64,000 nucleotides of DNA, from contig NZ_NEJH01000017.1 of the NCBI RefSeq assembly GCF_002113025.1, forward strand, positions 1 through 64,000. The letters are read 5' to 3'. Position numbers and translations under genes: made by a program. The stretch is from Pseudomonas sp. B28(2017). GTDB taxonomy: Bacteria > Pseudomonadota > Gammaproteobacteria > Pseudomonadales > Pseudomonadaceae. Below, one piece after another: positions 1-6,934 of this stretch; positions within the stretch are counted from its first letter, which is position 1; each line of letters begins with the position of its first letter. The notes below the pieces were generated by a model, which saw only the letters and a list, made by a program, of their open reading frames with translations, was not told the DNA's origin and did no database searches.

Positions 1-163
1 CGCCACCACTGCCGCCACCGCCACCACTGCCGCCGCCCCCGCCACTACCCCCTTCCTTGGCATGAGCACTGGATACCCCGGACAGGTTGTCCGGAATCAG
101 TACGGTAGACGCCGACAGAACCGCGCCAATAGCTACTGCCAGTAAAAGCTTATTGATGTGCAT
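1..163 (-). CDS. Gly/Ser-repeat secreted protein, N-terminal part (cut by window edge)
   Basis: The reading frame starts with ATG at 163 on the minus strand, seven bases after a GGAGAA ribosome site, and runs off the left edge after 54 codons. The first ~35 residues form a signal peptide: a short basic start (MHINK), a hydrophobic core, and a likely cleavage site near AHA-KE. What follows is almost pure glycine with periodic serine (GGS GGGGGS GGGGGS). No domain can be assigned. It lies downstream of gspG-gspF in the same direction but behind a hairpin terminator at 284-312, so it probably has its own promoter. Being exported and next to type II secretion genes, it could be a secreted substrate or matrix protein; this is inference. 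The repeat could also be the linker of a larger protein outside the window. Confidence 0.7.
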   Translation of the reverse strand, partial: MHINKLLLAVAIGAVLSASTVLIPDNLSGVSSAHAKEGGSGGGGGSGGGGGSGG

Positions 164-213
164 GTCGTTCTCCGTCTCTTATTCAGATTGGAACGTTGAT
201 GAACATTGCTACG

Positions 214-230
214 TGCTGCTTTCTTCCCAT
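214..230 (-). promoter_or_regulatory. Candidate sigma-54 promoter for the Gly/Ser-rich gene
   Basis: On the minus strand TGGGAAG-AAAG-CAGCA has the GG-N10-GC spacing of a -24/-12 promoter, and the predicted transcription start is about 40 bases before the ATG at 163. The match outside the GG and GC dinucleotides is weak and no CCCC-N6-GGGG site was seen upstream. Confidence 0.35.
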
Positions 231-279
231 GGGAACTTGTTAAACACCTCGCCGGACCGATTTATTCAAATGGAGGTTG

Positions 280-312
280 AAAAAATGCAACGGGCAGCGC
301 GGCCTGTTGCAT
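280..312 (-). terminator. Rho-independent terminator after gspF
   Basis: Read on the minus strand, ATGCAACAGGC and GCCCGTTGCAT form a stem closed by a short GC-rich loop and followed by a T run. It lies immediately after the gspF stop codon and separates gspG-gspF from the Gly/Ser-rich gene. Confidence 0.75.
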
Positions 313-316
313 AAGG

Positions 317-1513
317 TCAGTGGATGCTCGAGGCCAGTTCGAAAATCGGGATGTACATCAGGATCACGATCACCCCGATCAACAGGCCGATGAAGGTCAT
401 GAGCAAGGGTTCGAACAGCCGCACGAACCATTCGATCCAGCGGCTGATTTCTTCGTCGTAGAAGTCGGCGCTGCGCTCCATCATCTGCCCGAGGTTGCCG
501 GACTGTTCGCCGGCGCGCAGCAGGCGCAGCGACACGGGGGTCACCAGGTGATTGAGTTCCAGCGCGGTAGAGAGTGACTGCCCCTCGCGCACCCGCTCGC
601 ACGCCTGGTCCAGGCGCGCGCGGGAGGCGACGGTGAGCAAGCCACGGACCATGCCCATGGCGGTGACCAGGGGAATGCCGCCTTGCAGCAGGATCCCCAG
701 TGAACGGTAGAAGCGCGCCAGTTCATACATGAAGATGCGCTGGTGCACCGCCGGGAGTTTTTCGATCAGGCGGTCCAGCCCCTGACGAAAGGCTGGTTGG
801 CGCTGGAGCAGGGCGAGGGCGAGGATGATGGCCAGCAAACCACCGAAGAATTCGCTCTGGTGGGCGTGAAGGAACATGCCGCTGCTCATCAGGATCTGCG
901 ACATCCATGGCAGGTTCGACCCCAGCCCTTCGAACACCAGGCTGAAACGCGGAACGACGTAGCCCATCAAAAACAACACCACGCCACCACCCACCACCAG
1001 CAACAGCATGGGGTAGATCGACGCGCTGATGATCTTCTGGCGAACTTCGTCCATGCGCTGGCGATAGCTGACATATCGGCCCAGGGCATCGCCCACGGCA
1101 CCGGTCTTTTCACTGGACTGCACCAGCGCAACGTAAAGCGCAGGGAAAACGGCCGACAGCTGACTCAAGGCCTGGGAAAACGATTTACCTTCGTAAAGCA
1201 AACGCACCAGCTCGCTCAAGGTTTTACGGGCCTGTGGCGCGGTTTCTTTTTCCGCCAGGCTTTCCAGTGCGTCGATCAACGGTAGGCCGGCATTGAGCAA
1301 GGTGGTCAGTTCCTGGCTGAACAACACCAGATTGAACGTCTCGCGCCTGTGCAGGCGCAACGCGCGCCAATGCCGCTCGGCGTGCAGGCTGACGACGCGC
1401 AGGCCCTGGTCTTCGGCGATGCGCCTGGCTTCGCTGTGCCCGGGTGCCTCGACGGTCATCGACACGACACCTGCCTTGCCGACGGCCTTGAGATGAAAGC
1501 GCATGGTCGCCAT
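317..1513 (-). CDS. gspF: Type II secretion inner-membrane platform protein GspF
   Basis: A 398-residue GspF/PilC-family polytopic protein, the rotor-like inner-membrane component that couples the secretion ATPase to pseudopilus assembly. Two homologous T2SSF domains are visible, roughly residues 60-190 (with LLNAGLPLIDALESL and the SSEKTG motif) and 265-390 (LLQGGIPLVTAM and RAGEQSGNL). Hydrophobic segments lie near residues 165-190, 215-235 and 370-395. The length fits the family (~400). The gene follows gspG by six bases on the same strand, so the two are co-transcribed. The matching ATPase, secretin and platform genes are in the plus-strand operon at 7552-14834, so this T2SS is split between two transcription units. 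Confidence 0.95.
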   Translation of the reverse strand: MATMRFHLKAVGKAGVVSMTVEAPGHSEARRIAEDQGLRVVSLHAERHWRALRLHRRETFNLVLFSQELTTLLNAGLPLIDALESLAEKETAPQARKTLSELVRLLYEGKSFSQALSQLSAVFPALYVALVQSSEKTGAVGDALGRYVSYRQRMDEVRQKIISASIYPMLLLVVGGGVVLFLMGYVVPRFSLVFEGLGSNLPWMSQILMSSGMFLHAHQSEFFGGLLAIILALALLQRQPAFRQGLDRLIEKLPAVHQRIFMYELARFYRSLGILLQGGIPLVTAMGMVRGLLTVASRARLDQACERVREGQSLSTALELNHLVTPVSLRLLRAGEQSGNLGQMMERSADFYDEEISRWIEWFVRLFEPLLMTFIGLLIGVIVILMYIPIFELASSIH

Positions 1514-1518
1514 TCCCG

Positions 1519-1953
1519 TCAGTTCCAGTTGGTGACTTCGGCGTTCTCGCCTTCGCCGCCGGGTTGCCCGTCCTTGCCCATGGACAACAGGTCGTACTCG
1601 CTGTTTTCACCGGGGTAGCGATAGGTGTAGTTGTGGCCCCACGGGTCTAGCGGGAGTTTTTTCTGCAGGTAGGGGCCGGTCCAGCGCGGTTCGTCGGCGG
1701 GCGCAGTGACCAGCGCCTGCAAACCCTGTTCGGTCGACGGGTAATGCCCGACCTCCAGGCGATAAAGGTCCAGGGCTTTGCTCAAGCCTTCTATTTGCGC
1801 CTTGGCCACTTTCACTTCGGAACGACCCAGTTGGGCGAAATACTTTGGCGCCACGATGCCAGCCAACAACCCCAGCACCACCAGCACCACCAACAGTTCG
1901 AGCAGGGTGAACCCGCTTTGGGTCCGCCGGGCATAACACAGTCGCTGATTCAT
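1519..1953 (-). CDS. gspG: Type II secretion major pseudopilin GspG
   Basis: 144 residues with a type IV prepilin leader: a short basic N-terminus, then G-FTLLELLVVL, in which Glu is at +5 of the mature protein. The rest matches the GspG core, with the amphipathic helix and the C-terminal region (YPSTEQGLQAL, YLQKKLPLDPWG, YDLLSMGKDGQPGGEGENAEV) that binds calcium in this family. It would polymerise into the periplasmic pseudopilus. It is the first gene of a minus-strand pair with gspF. It is divergent from the lytic transglycosylase at 2149, so both start in the 195-bp gap between them. The clear GspG C-terminus rules out a type IV pilin. Confidence 0.95.
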   Translation of the reverse strand: MNQRLCYARRTQSGFTLLELLVVLVVLGLLAGIVAPKYFAQLGRSEVKVAKAQIEGLSKALDLYRLEVGHYPSTEQGLQALVTAPADEPRWTGPYLQKKLPLDPWGHNYTYRYPGENSEYDLLSMGKDGQPGGEGENAEVTNWN

Positions 1954-2061
1954 GATGACCTCACACAGTCGGCGGCACAGTTGTCATGTATATGCATGCA
2001 ATTGCCATGCTCACGTTTGGCGATCCTTCTGCACCCCCCGTGCTACGGGCCTTCTCACTTA

Positions 2062-2077
2062 CGGCACAGTGCTTGCG
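2062..2077 (+). promoter_or_regulatory. Candidate sigma-54 promoter for the lytic transglycosylase
   Basis: CGGCACA-GTGC-TTGCG matches the -24/-12 consensus TGGCACG-N4-TTGCW at most positions with the right GG-N10-GC spacing. The predicted start is about 60 bases before the ATG at 2149. A second, weaker GG-N10-GC match (TGGCGAT-CCTT-CTGCA) lies at 2018-2033. Confidence 0.5.
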
Positions 2078-2148
2078 TATGGCTGTTGCACGACTGGCCA
2101 TTGGGGCAATACCCCCATTTTTCGGGGCCGGAAAGGGGAGGTATAACA

Positions 2149-2757
2149 ATGAAATCACTCACCACCGGGTTGCTGGGTCTGCTTGTGTTGACCGGCGCCG
2201 CACAGGCCGATGTGTTCGTTTCCGTGGACGCCAATGGCAGCTACGTCCTGTCCAATGTCCACCGCCCCGGGCGCCACTATGAACGGGTGATCCATGAGCC
2301 CGATGCGGCGGTCGTCAGCCTCGACCAGCAACCGCAGATGATCGCCGCGCAACCCTACGCCGAGCTGGTGTCGGCGGCGGCCACGGCCAACGAACTTCCG
2401 GCGGCGCTGCTGCACGCAGTGATCAAGACCGAATCCAGCTACAACGCCCGCGCCACCTCACCCAAGGGCGCTCGCGGGCTGATGCAATTGATGCCCGACA
2501 CCGCCCGCGAAATGGGCGTGACCAACGTCTACGACCCCAAGGCCAACATCCAGGGTGGCGCCCGTTATCTCAAGCGCCTGATGACGATGTTCGACAACGA
2601 TATCCGCCTCGCCGTGGCGGCCTACAACGCTGGTCCGCAAGCGGTGCTCAGCCGGGGCAACGTGGTCCCGCCGTTCGCCGAAACCCAGCGTTATGTGCCC
2701 AGCGTGCTGAACCAGTATCGGCGTTTGCAGGGGTTGTCCGCGGATGCGCCGCTGTGA
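2149..2757 (+). CDS. Periplasmic lytic transglycosylase (SLT family)
   Basis: 202 residues starting at ATG 2149 behind GGGAGG; an upstream extension of the frame is not needed because a signal peptide (MKSLTTGLLGLLVLTGAAQA) begins here. The C-terminal ~130 residues form a soluble-lytic-transglycosylase domain with the hallmark motifs IKTESSYN (catalytic Glu), GLMQLMP and AAYNAG. The enzyme cleaves peptidoglycan between MurNAc and GlcNAc with anhydro-bond formation. Small SLT enzymes encoded beside secretion systems commonly open the wall for envelope-spanning machines. Its position between gspG and the T2SS/SCO operons, and a possible sigma-54 promoter, suggest a role in T2SS assembly; that part is inference. 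Confidence 0.88.
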   Translation: MKSLTTGLLGLLVLTGAAQADVFVSVDANGSYVLSNVHRPGRHYERVIHEPDAAVVSLDQQPQMIAAQPYAELVSAAATANELPAALLHAVIKTESSYNARATSPKGARGLMQLMPDTAREMGVTNVYDPKANIQGGARYLKRLMTMFDNDIRLAVAAYNAGPQAVLSRGNVVPPFAETQRYVPSVLNQYRRLQGLSADAPL

Positions 2758-2774
2758 TCGAAACCCCGGGGCGG

Positions 2775-2796
2775 TTTTCCCCAATAGTGGGGAAAA
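2775..2796. promoter_or_regulatory. CCCC-N6-GGGG dyad, putative sigma-54 activator site
   Basis: A near-perfect inverted repeat, TTTTCCCCA and TGGGGAAAA separated by four bases, centred about 133 bases before the predicted start of the promoter at 2893. The same CCCC-N6-GGGG spacing recurs at 6719, 6763, 59870 and (one mismatch) 61451, each upstream of a sigma-54 promoter. The stretch from about 2850 to 2890 between site and promoter is strikingly AT-rich, as expected for an IHF bend. The hairpin could also act as a terminator for the transglycosylase, but there is no T run. Confidence 0.65.
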
Positions 2797-2892
2797 GTGG
2801 CCCCAGCGAGAAAGTGGGGGATTGGGTGGGGAATATCCCCCCGGATTACCAAGTCTTTATTATAACTAGATGATTAATAAGGTAATTTTTTG

Positions 2893-2908
2893 TGGCACGC
2901 GGTTTGCT
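2893..2908 (+). promoter_or_regulatory. Sigma-54 promoter of the SCO/cytochrome operon
   Basis: TGGCACG-CGGT-TTGCT is an exact match to the sigma-54 consensus TGGCACG-N4-TTGCW. Transcription is predicted to start near 2919. It would drive the genes from 2964 through the parvulin ending at 6711. Confidence 0.85.
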
Positions 2909-2963
2909 CTGGACGATTTATCGAGAAGCTCATTCCGGATGATCCGCAACGAGGCCCATGACT

Positions 2964-3219
2964 ATGATCGACATATCCCACGCCCCGTCGCTGATTGATT
3001 TGCCGTTGTTGGTGACGTCGATGCCTGGCATCGGGATTGCCAGCGCAACTGCAAGGTGCGAGCGCAAGCGACGGTATTTTTGAAGCCCCGGTGACCCTCG
3101 ACCAGAACGGTGCCTGGTACCTGCACGTGTGGGCTGCGTCCTTCGGTGCGAGTTTCAACGACAAGACCATTGCCAGCGTTCGGGTCATACCCGGCGATAC
3201 CCACCAAGAGGAAGCTGAC
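2964..3219 (+). pseudogene. Frameshifted small periplasmic domain (YtkA/FixH-like remnant)
   Basis: An ATG at 2964 behind GAGG opens a 39-codon frame (MIDISHAPSLIDLPLLVTSM, then PGIGIASA) that stops at 3083. The neighbouring frame, from about 3043, continues with DGIFEAPVTLDQNGAWYLHVWAAS and runs without a stop into the SCO gene at 3220. Joined near 3045 by a one-base shift, the two halves read like a small beta-sandwich of the YtkA type (MPG motif, then 'G-x-F-E-A-P-V-x-L' and 'G-x-W-x-L-x-V'). I therefore call a disrupted gene; a sequencing error is the alternative. It is the first gene after the sigma-54 promoter. The family assignment is tentative. Confidence 0.5.
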
Positions 3220-3873
3220 ATGAACCGATTCGCACATCGCGGCCTGTTGACGTTCTGTCTGTTGGCTATCGGTATCGGCCAGGCGCTGGCTCACTCGTCG
3301 GATGAACATGACGGGCACGACATGGCAGCCGGGAAGGCCAGTCCGGAGACCACCCGGATCAGGTTTGCCGACGTGGACCTGCTGGACCAGAACGGCAAGG
3401 TCGTCAGTCTGGAAAAAGACCTGGTGAGGCACAAGATCGTGGTCATGGGCTTCATCTACACCAGTTGCACCACGGTCTGCCCGATGGTGTCCTCGATCAT
3501 GGGCAAGGTGCAGAAACAGTTGGGTGCGCGGGTCGGCACCGAGGTGCAACTGGTGTCGATCAGCATCGACCCGCAGCGTGATGATCCCCAACGCCTGAAC
3601 GATTACGCCCGCACCTTCCAGGCGGGACCGGGCTGGAGCTGGCTGACCGGTTCGCCGCAGTCGGTCGATGCCACCCTCAAGGGGCTGGCCTACAGCGGTG
3701 ACTTCAAGAATCACTCGCCGCAGATTCTGGTGGGGGACGGCAACAACCGTTTCTGGACCCGCTACTACGGACTCACCGACCCGACGGAGCTGGCCCGGGC
3801 CGTCGAAAAGCTCAGTGGTGAACGCAATACCCACGCCAAACACACCGCCATCGCCATGGAGCAGCAGCCATGA
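3220..3873 (+). CDS. SCO1/SenC-family copper/thiol protein
   Basis: 217 residues. ATG 3220 is chosen because it follows AGAGGAAG and begins a signal peptide (MNRFAHRGLLTFCLLAIGIG, QALA); the frame is open upstream but those codons belong to the broken preceding gene. The mature start is rich in His/Asp (HSSDEHDGHDM), a likely metal-binding tail. The thioredoxin-like SCO domain has the CxxxC motif (TSCTTVCP, Cys83 and Cys87) and the conserved His165 (FKNHSPQ), the three ligands used by SCO proteins to bind copper or reduce Cu sites. No cytochrome oxidase genes are nearby, so the client is unknown. It is tightly linked to the next genes and lies behind a strong sigma-54 promoter. Confidence 0.9.
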   Translation: MNRFAHRGLLTFCLLAIGIGQALAHSSDEHDGHDMAAGKASPETTRIRFADVDLLDQNGKVVSLEKDLVRHKIVVMGFIYTSCTTVCPMVSSIMGKVQKQLGARVGTEVQLVSISIDPQRDDPQRLNDYARTFQAGPGWSWLTGSPQSVDATLKGLAYSGDFKNHSPQILVGDGNNRFWTRYYGLTDPTELARAVEKLSGERNTHAKHTAIAMEQQP

Positions 3874-4184
3874 GAGCCAGCGACTGGTTTGCCGACGCGC
3901 CGTTGCAGGACCAGGTGCTGCTGCGCAATGTGATTTTCACACGTTACAACGATGCTTGCCCGCGGATTGCCCGCAAGCTCAAGGAAGTACGTGAAGGGTT
4001 GGGCGACAAGGCCGACGGTATCTCCGTTATCTCCCTTACCAGTGATCCGCTGCGGGACACCCCGGCGGTACTCAAGGCTTACACCTTGAAAGAGGGCATC
4101 GATGGGCCCCACTGGTTTTTTCTTACCGACGACAAGGCGCAAATGGACCTTGTGTTGTTGACAATGCCTGTGGCCGGTCGCTGA
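3870..4184 (+). pseudogene. Degenerate SCO1-like paralogue
   Basis: A 104-residue frame overlapping the preceding SCO gene by ATGA. It reads as a SCO domain with pieces missing. The N-terminal strand 'DWFADAPLQDQ' jumps directly to 'LLRNVIFTR', losing about 15-20 residues. The metal motif is YNDACP, so the first Cys of CxxxC is replaced by Tyr. The protein stops after KAQMDLVLLTMPVAGR, before the region that normally carries the essential His. The middle (ISLTSDPLRDTPAVLKAYTL) is well preserved and resembles the SCO domain of the fusion protein at 61620. There is no signal peptide. It is probably a decaying duplicate, though a truncated product might still be made through translational coupling. 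Confidence 0.65.
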
Positions 4185-4187
4185 GCC

Positions 4188-5744
4188 ATGGCCATGAATA
4201 CTGCCCTCGTCCTTGGCCTGCTGCTCCTGGGGAGCCTGACGTTCAGCGCCCAGGCGCTGCCGCTGAGCCTCAGCGAAATTGCCGGCAAGCGGTTGTACCG
4301 CGAAGGGGTGTCGGCCAGTGGCGAGCCGATCATGGCCCGGGTTGGCGTATCCAACGTGGTGCTACCGGCCACCCAGCTGCCGTGCGCCAATTGTCATGGC
4401 GACGACGGCCTCGGTCGCCCGGAAGGCGGGGTGCGAGCGCCGGACCTGAGTTGGTCGCGGCTGACCAGCAACCATGGTCAGCAGCAGGTCAACGGCCGCA
4501 GTTATCTGGCCTACAGCGACAGCACCCTGGCGCGGGCGGTGCAGGAGGGGCGCGACCCCGGCAATAATCGGCTCGATCCGACGATGCCACGGTTCGTGTT
4601 GTCGATCAGCGATCAACGCAACCTCACGGCGTACCTCAAGCGTCTGGCCGAAGACCGCGATCCGGGCCTGAGCCCCGACAGTCTGCACCTGGGCACATTG
4701 TTGCCGGGCGCCGGGCCATTGAGCGAGGAGGGGGCCACGGTGGCGGCGGTGCTCAACGGCTGTGTGGCGCGTATCAACGAGGCGGGCGGAATTCATGGCC
4801 GGCAGTTGCGCCTGACCATACTCGACCCGGGCACCGACCGCGCCAGTGCCGAAAAGGCGTTGGACCGGTTGATTGATGAGGAGCAGGTGTTTGCCCTGAT
4901 TGCACCGCTGGCACCAGCATTGGACATGGACCTTGCCGCGCGTCTGGAGGAGGCCGGCATTCCCCTGATCGGGCCGCTCTCCTTGCAGGGTACGCCCCAC
5001 ACCAGCCCGCAGATATTTGAACCGCTGCCGGGGCTTCGCGAGCAATTGATCGCCCTGGCCGAATACGCCAGTGCCAGCCTGCGGGTGCTGCAGGGGCCGA
5101 CGCTGATCGCCTATCCGGACGAATCCGGTCAACGGCTGGCGGCGCAGGAACTCGGCCGGTACTTGCAGGGGCACGCCTGGCAAAACGTGCGCCTGCAAGC
5201 CTATGACCCGGCCGGGGATGATTTGCCCCTAGGGTCGCGCTCGGTGTTTTACCTGGGCAGCAGCAGCGGTTTCAGTCGACTGGCCGAGCGCTTGCAAACG
5301 GCGGGGCAGGTGCCTTACCTGTTCGCCACCTCGAACCAGGTGGCGGGTAATCTGACGCAGGTGCCCAGCGGATTTTCCCGACGGGTGTTCCTGGCCTATC
5401 CGTTCGTGCCCAGCGACTGGACCCTGGCCGGGCGCCTGGCCCTGACCCAATTGCGCGAACACCAGGGCCTCGGTGGTCAGCACGCGGTGCTGCAAGTTGG
5501 CGCGTTCAGTTCGATGATGCTGCTCAGCGAAGGCATGAAGCAGGCCGGGCGGGATGCCAGCCGCGGCAAGCTGGTCAGTGCCCTGGAAGGCCTGCATGAC
5601 TTCGATACCGGGCTGACGCCACTGATCAGCTTTGGTCCTGGCCGACGCCTGGGCTTGAGCGGTGCCCATATCGTCACGGTGGATCTGCCGGATCAGCGTT
5701 TCTATCTGGTCGCCCCCTACAAACCCATTGCTGCCACGCCCTGA
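4188..5744 (+). CDS. Cytochrome c / periplasmic-binding-protein fusion
   Basis: 518 residues with a signal peptide (first ~23, ending AQA). A class I cytochrome c domain follows, with one haem-binding CANCH (Cys66, Cys69, His70) and a likely distal Met in DPTMPRF. From about residue 165 it continues as a type I periplasmic-binding fold of the LivJ/AmiC type (HLGTLLPGAGPL, NGCVARINEAGGIHGR, IAPLAPALDMD, IPLIGPLSLQGTP). No permease or ATPase genes accompany it, so it is unlikely to feed an ABC importer. A ligand-responsive electron carrier or sensor is more plausible. It sits between SCO proteins and a foldase in a sigma-54 operon. The start could also be ATG 4194. Confidence 0.88.
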   Translation: MAMNTALVLGLLLLGSLTFSAQALPLSLSEIAGKRLYREGVSASGEPIMARVGVSNVVLPATQLPCANCHGDDGLGRPEGGVRAPDLSWSRLTSNHGQQQVNGRSYLAYSDSTLARAVQEGRDPGNNRLDPTMPRFVLSISDQRNLTAYLKRLAEDRDPGLSPDSLHLGTLLPGAGPLSEEGATVAAVLNGCVARINEAGGIHGRQLRLTILDPGTDRASAEKALDRLIDEEQVFALIAPLAPALDMDLAARLEEAGIPLIGPLSLQGTPHTSPQIFEPLPGLREQLIALAEYASASLRVLQGPTLIAYPDESGQRLAAQELGRYLQGHAWQNVRLQAYDPAGDDLPLGSRSVFYLGSSSGFSRLAERLQTAGQVPYLFATSNQVAGNLTQVPSGFSRRVFLAYPFVPSDWTLAGRLALTQLREHQGLGGQHAVLQVGAFSSMMLLSEGMKQAGRDASRGKLVSALEGLHDFDTGLTPLISFGPGRRLGLSGAHIVTVDLPDQRFYLVAPYKPIAATP

Positions 5745-5757
5745 CGGGAGGCCGATC

Positions 5758-6711
5758 ATGAAACTCAACACTTTGCTGGTCCTGTTGACGCTGTGGTTGC
5801 CCGTGGCGTGGTGCAGCAATGGCCCGGCCGCGGCGTGGGTCAATGGCCAGGAAATTTCCCGGTTACGCCTGGAGCGCTACTTCGCCGAGTACCTGGAAGA
5901 TCAGGGGCGGACGACAGGCAGCATTCGCGATTCGAAAGCCTACAAGCAACTGCGCAAGGCCGCGCTGGATGCCCTGATCGACCGCGAACTGTTGTGGCAG
6001 GAAGCCATCAAGCGCGGCGTGGTGATCAGTGATGCCGTGGTCAAGGACCAGATCGATCAGACCCGCCAGGCCATGGGCGGCGCCGAGGTGTTTGCCAGGC
6101 GTCTTGAAGATGCCGGTTTTGACGACGCCGGTTACACCGAATACACCCGCCGTGAACTGGCGGCCCGGCAAGTGTTCAATGACCTCACCCAGGCCGGTGT
6201 GCCGGACGAAAAACAGGTCCGGTCGTTCTACGAAGAACACCGTGCAGAGATGAACCGGCCCGAAGCAGTGCAGGCCCGGCATATCCTGGTCAAGGTAGCG
6301 CCCGACGCAGACGCTTCCACTGTCGAAGCCGCGCGGCTACGCTTGATGAGAATGCGGGCGTCCATCGTTGCCGGGACCGATTTCGCCAGCATTGCCCGCA
6401 GCGGTTCCGAAGACGTATCGGCCAGCGAAGGTGGCGACCTGGGCTACTTTCCCCGTGGACGGATGCTGCCGGAGTTCGAGGCTGCAGCGTTTGCCCTGGC
6501 GCCGGGGGCTGTCAGCGAACCTGTGCGTACGTCGCTGGGCTGGCATTTGATTTATCTGGAAAACCACATGGAGGCGACCAATGTCCCACAGGAGCAAGGA
6601 CTTGAAATGGTTCGGGCTTACCTTGCCCGGCAACAACAGGTTCAAGCTCGCTTGCAGGCATTGGCGCAATTGCGCTCGCGCAATCGAATCGAGCGGGTTG
6701 ACGATGAATAG
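5758..6711 (+). CDS. Periplasmic parvulin-type peptidyl-prolyl isomerase
   Basis: 317 residues, starting at ATG 5758 behind GGGAGG. An N-terminal signal peptide ends near AWCS; the Cys might make it a lipoprotein, although the lipobox is poor. A SurA-like chaperone segment follows (AWVNGQEISRLRLERYF, ALIDRELLWQEAIKRGV). The PpiC rotamase domain spans about residues 170-280, with the hallmark QARHILVK, DFASIARSGSEDVSASEGGDLGYF, GRMLPEFEAAAFAL and TSLGWHLIYLE. It would help fold exported proteins. It is the last gene of the sigma-54 operon from 2893 and is followed by a hairpin at 6783. A dedicated foldase beside a T2SS suggests it prepares the secreted substrate; that is inference. Confidence 0.9.
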   Translation: MKLNTLLVLLTLWLPVAWCSNGPAAAWVNGQEISRLRLERYFAEYLEDQGRTTGSIRDSKAYKQLRKAALDALIDRELLWQEAIKRGVVISDAVVKDQIDQTRQAMGGAEVFARRLEDAGFDDAGYTEYTRRELAARQVFNDLTQAGVPDEKQVRSFYEEHRAEMNRPEAVQARHILVKVAPDADASTVEAARLRLMRMRASIVAGTDFASIARSGSEDVSASEGGDLGYFPRGRMLPEFEAAAFALAPGAVSEPVRTSLGWHLIYLENHMEATNVPQEQGLEMVRAYLARQQQVQARLQALAQLRSRNRIERVDDE

Positions 6712-6718
6712 AGGGTTC

Positions 6719-6776
6719 CCCCAAAAGTGGGGAAAAAACGTCAATGCCGATCCGATCGCTTTCCCCGTGTTTGGGG
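6719..6776. promoter_or_regulatory. Two CCCC-N6-GGGG dyads upstream of the T2SS operon
   Basis: CCCC-AAAAGT-GGGG at 6719-6732 and CCCC-GTGTTT-GGGG at 6763-6776, both flanked by extra T/A runs as at 2775. Their centres lie about 153 and 109 bases before the predicted start of the promoter at 6853 and are 44 bases apart, about four helical turns, so bound dimers would sit on one face of the DNA. Confidence 0.65.
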
Positions 6777-6782
6777 GGATGG

Positions 6783-6810
6783 AATGCCTGTACGAGAAGG
6801 CATTGTTTTT
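6783..6810 (+). terminator. Rho-independent terminator after the SCO/parvulin operon
   Basis: AATGCCT and AGGCATT form a seven-base stem with an eight-base loop followed by GTTTTT. It separates the parvulin gene from the sigma-54 promoter at 6853. Confidence 0.6.
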
Positions 6811-6852
6811 AAATTCAAGGACATGAAGACCTGACATTACCGGTGCTTAGCC

Positions 6853-6868
6853 TGGCATGAAGTGTGCG
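6853..6868 (+). promoter_or_regulatory. Sigma-54 promoter of the response regulator/T2SS operon
   Basis: TGGCATG-AAGT-GTGCG has the GG-N10-GC spacing and five of the seven -24 bases in order. The predicted start is near 6879, 56 bases before the response-regulator start codon. Two dyad sites lie in the upstream activating range. Confidence 0.7.
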
Positions 6869-6934
6869 TAAGACCTGTCAAGGCGTGCACTCGGCCAGGT
6901 TCAATCCCGGACCTGCGGTTTCAAGGAGTCCACC

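Noticed and set aside
240..602. Long open frames antisense to gspF and to other genes (for example 7561-9165 and 11612-13372 on the minus strand)
   Set aside because: They are shadows of high-GC coding sequence; the opposite strand holds clear family proteins.
1994..2006. A sigma-54-like match on the minus strand before gspG (TGGCAAT, then TGCA)
   Set aside because: The GG-to-GC spacing is nine, one base short of the required ten, so it is unlikely to work.
2112..2127. CCCCC and GGGG before the lytic transglycosylase as another operator
   Set aside because: The arms are 11-12 bases apart rather than 10 and lie downstream of the promoter, close to the start codon.
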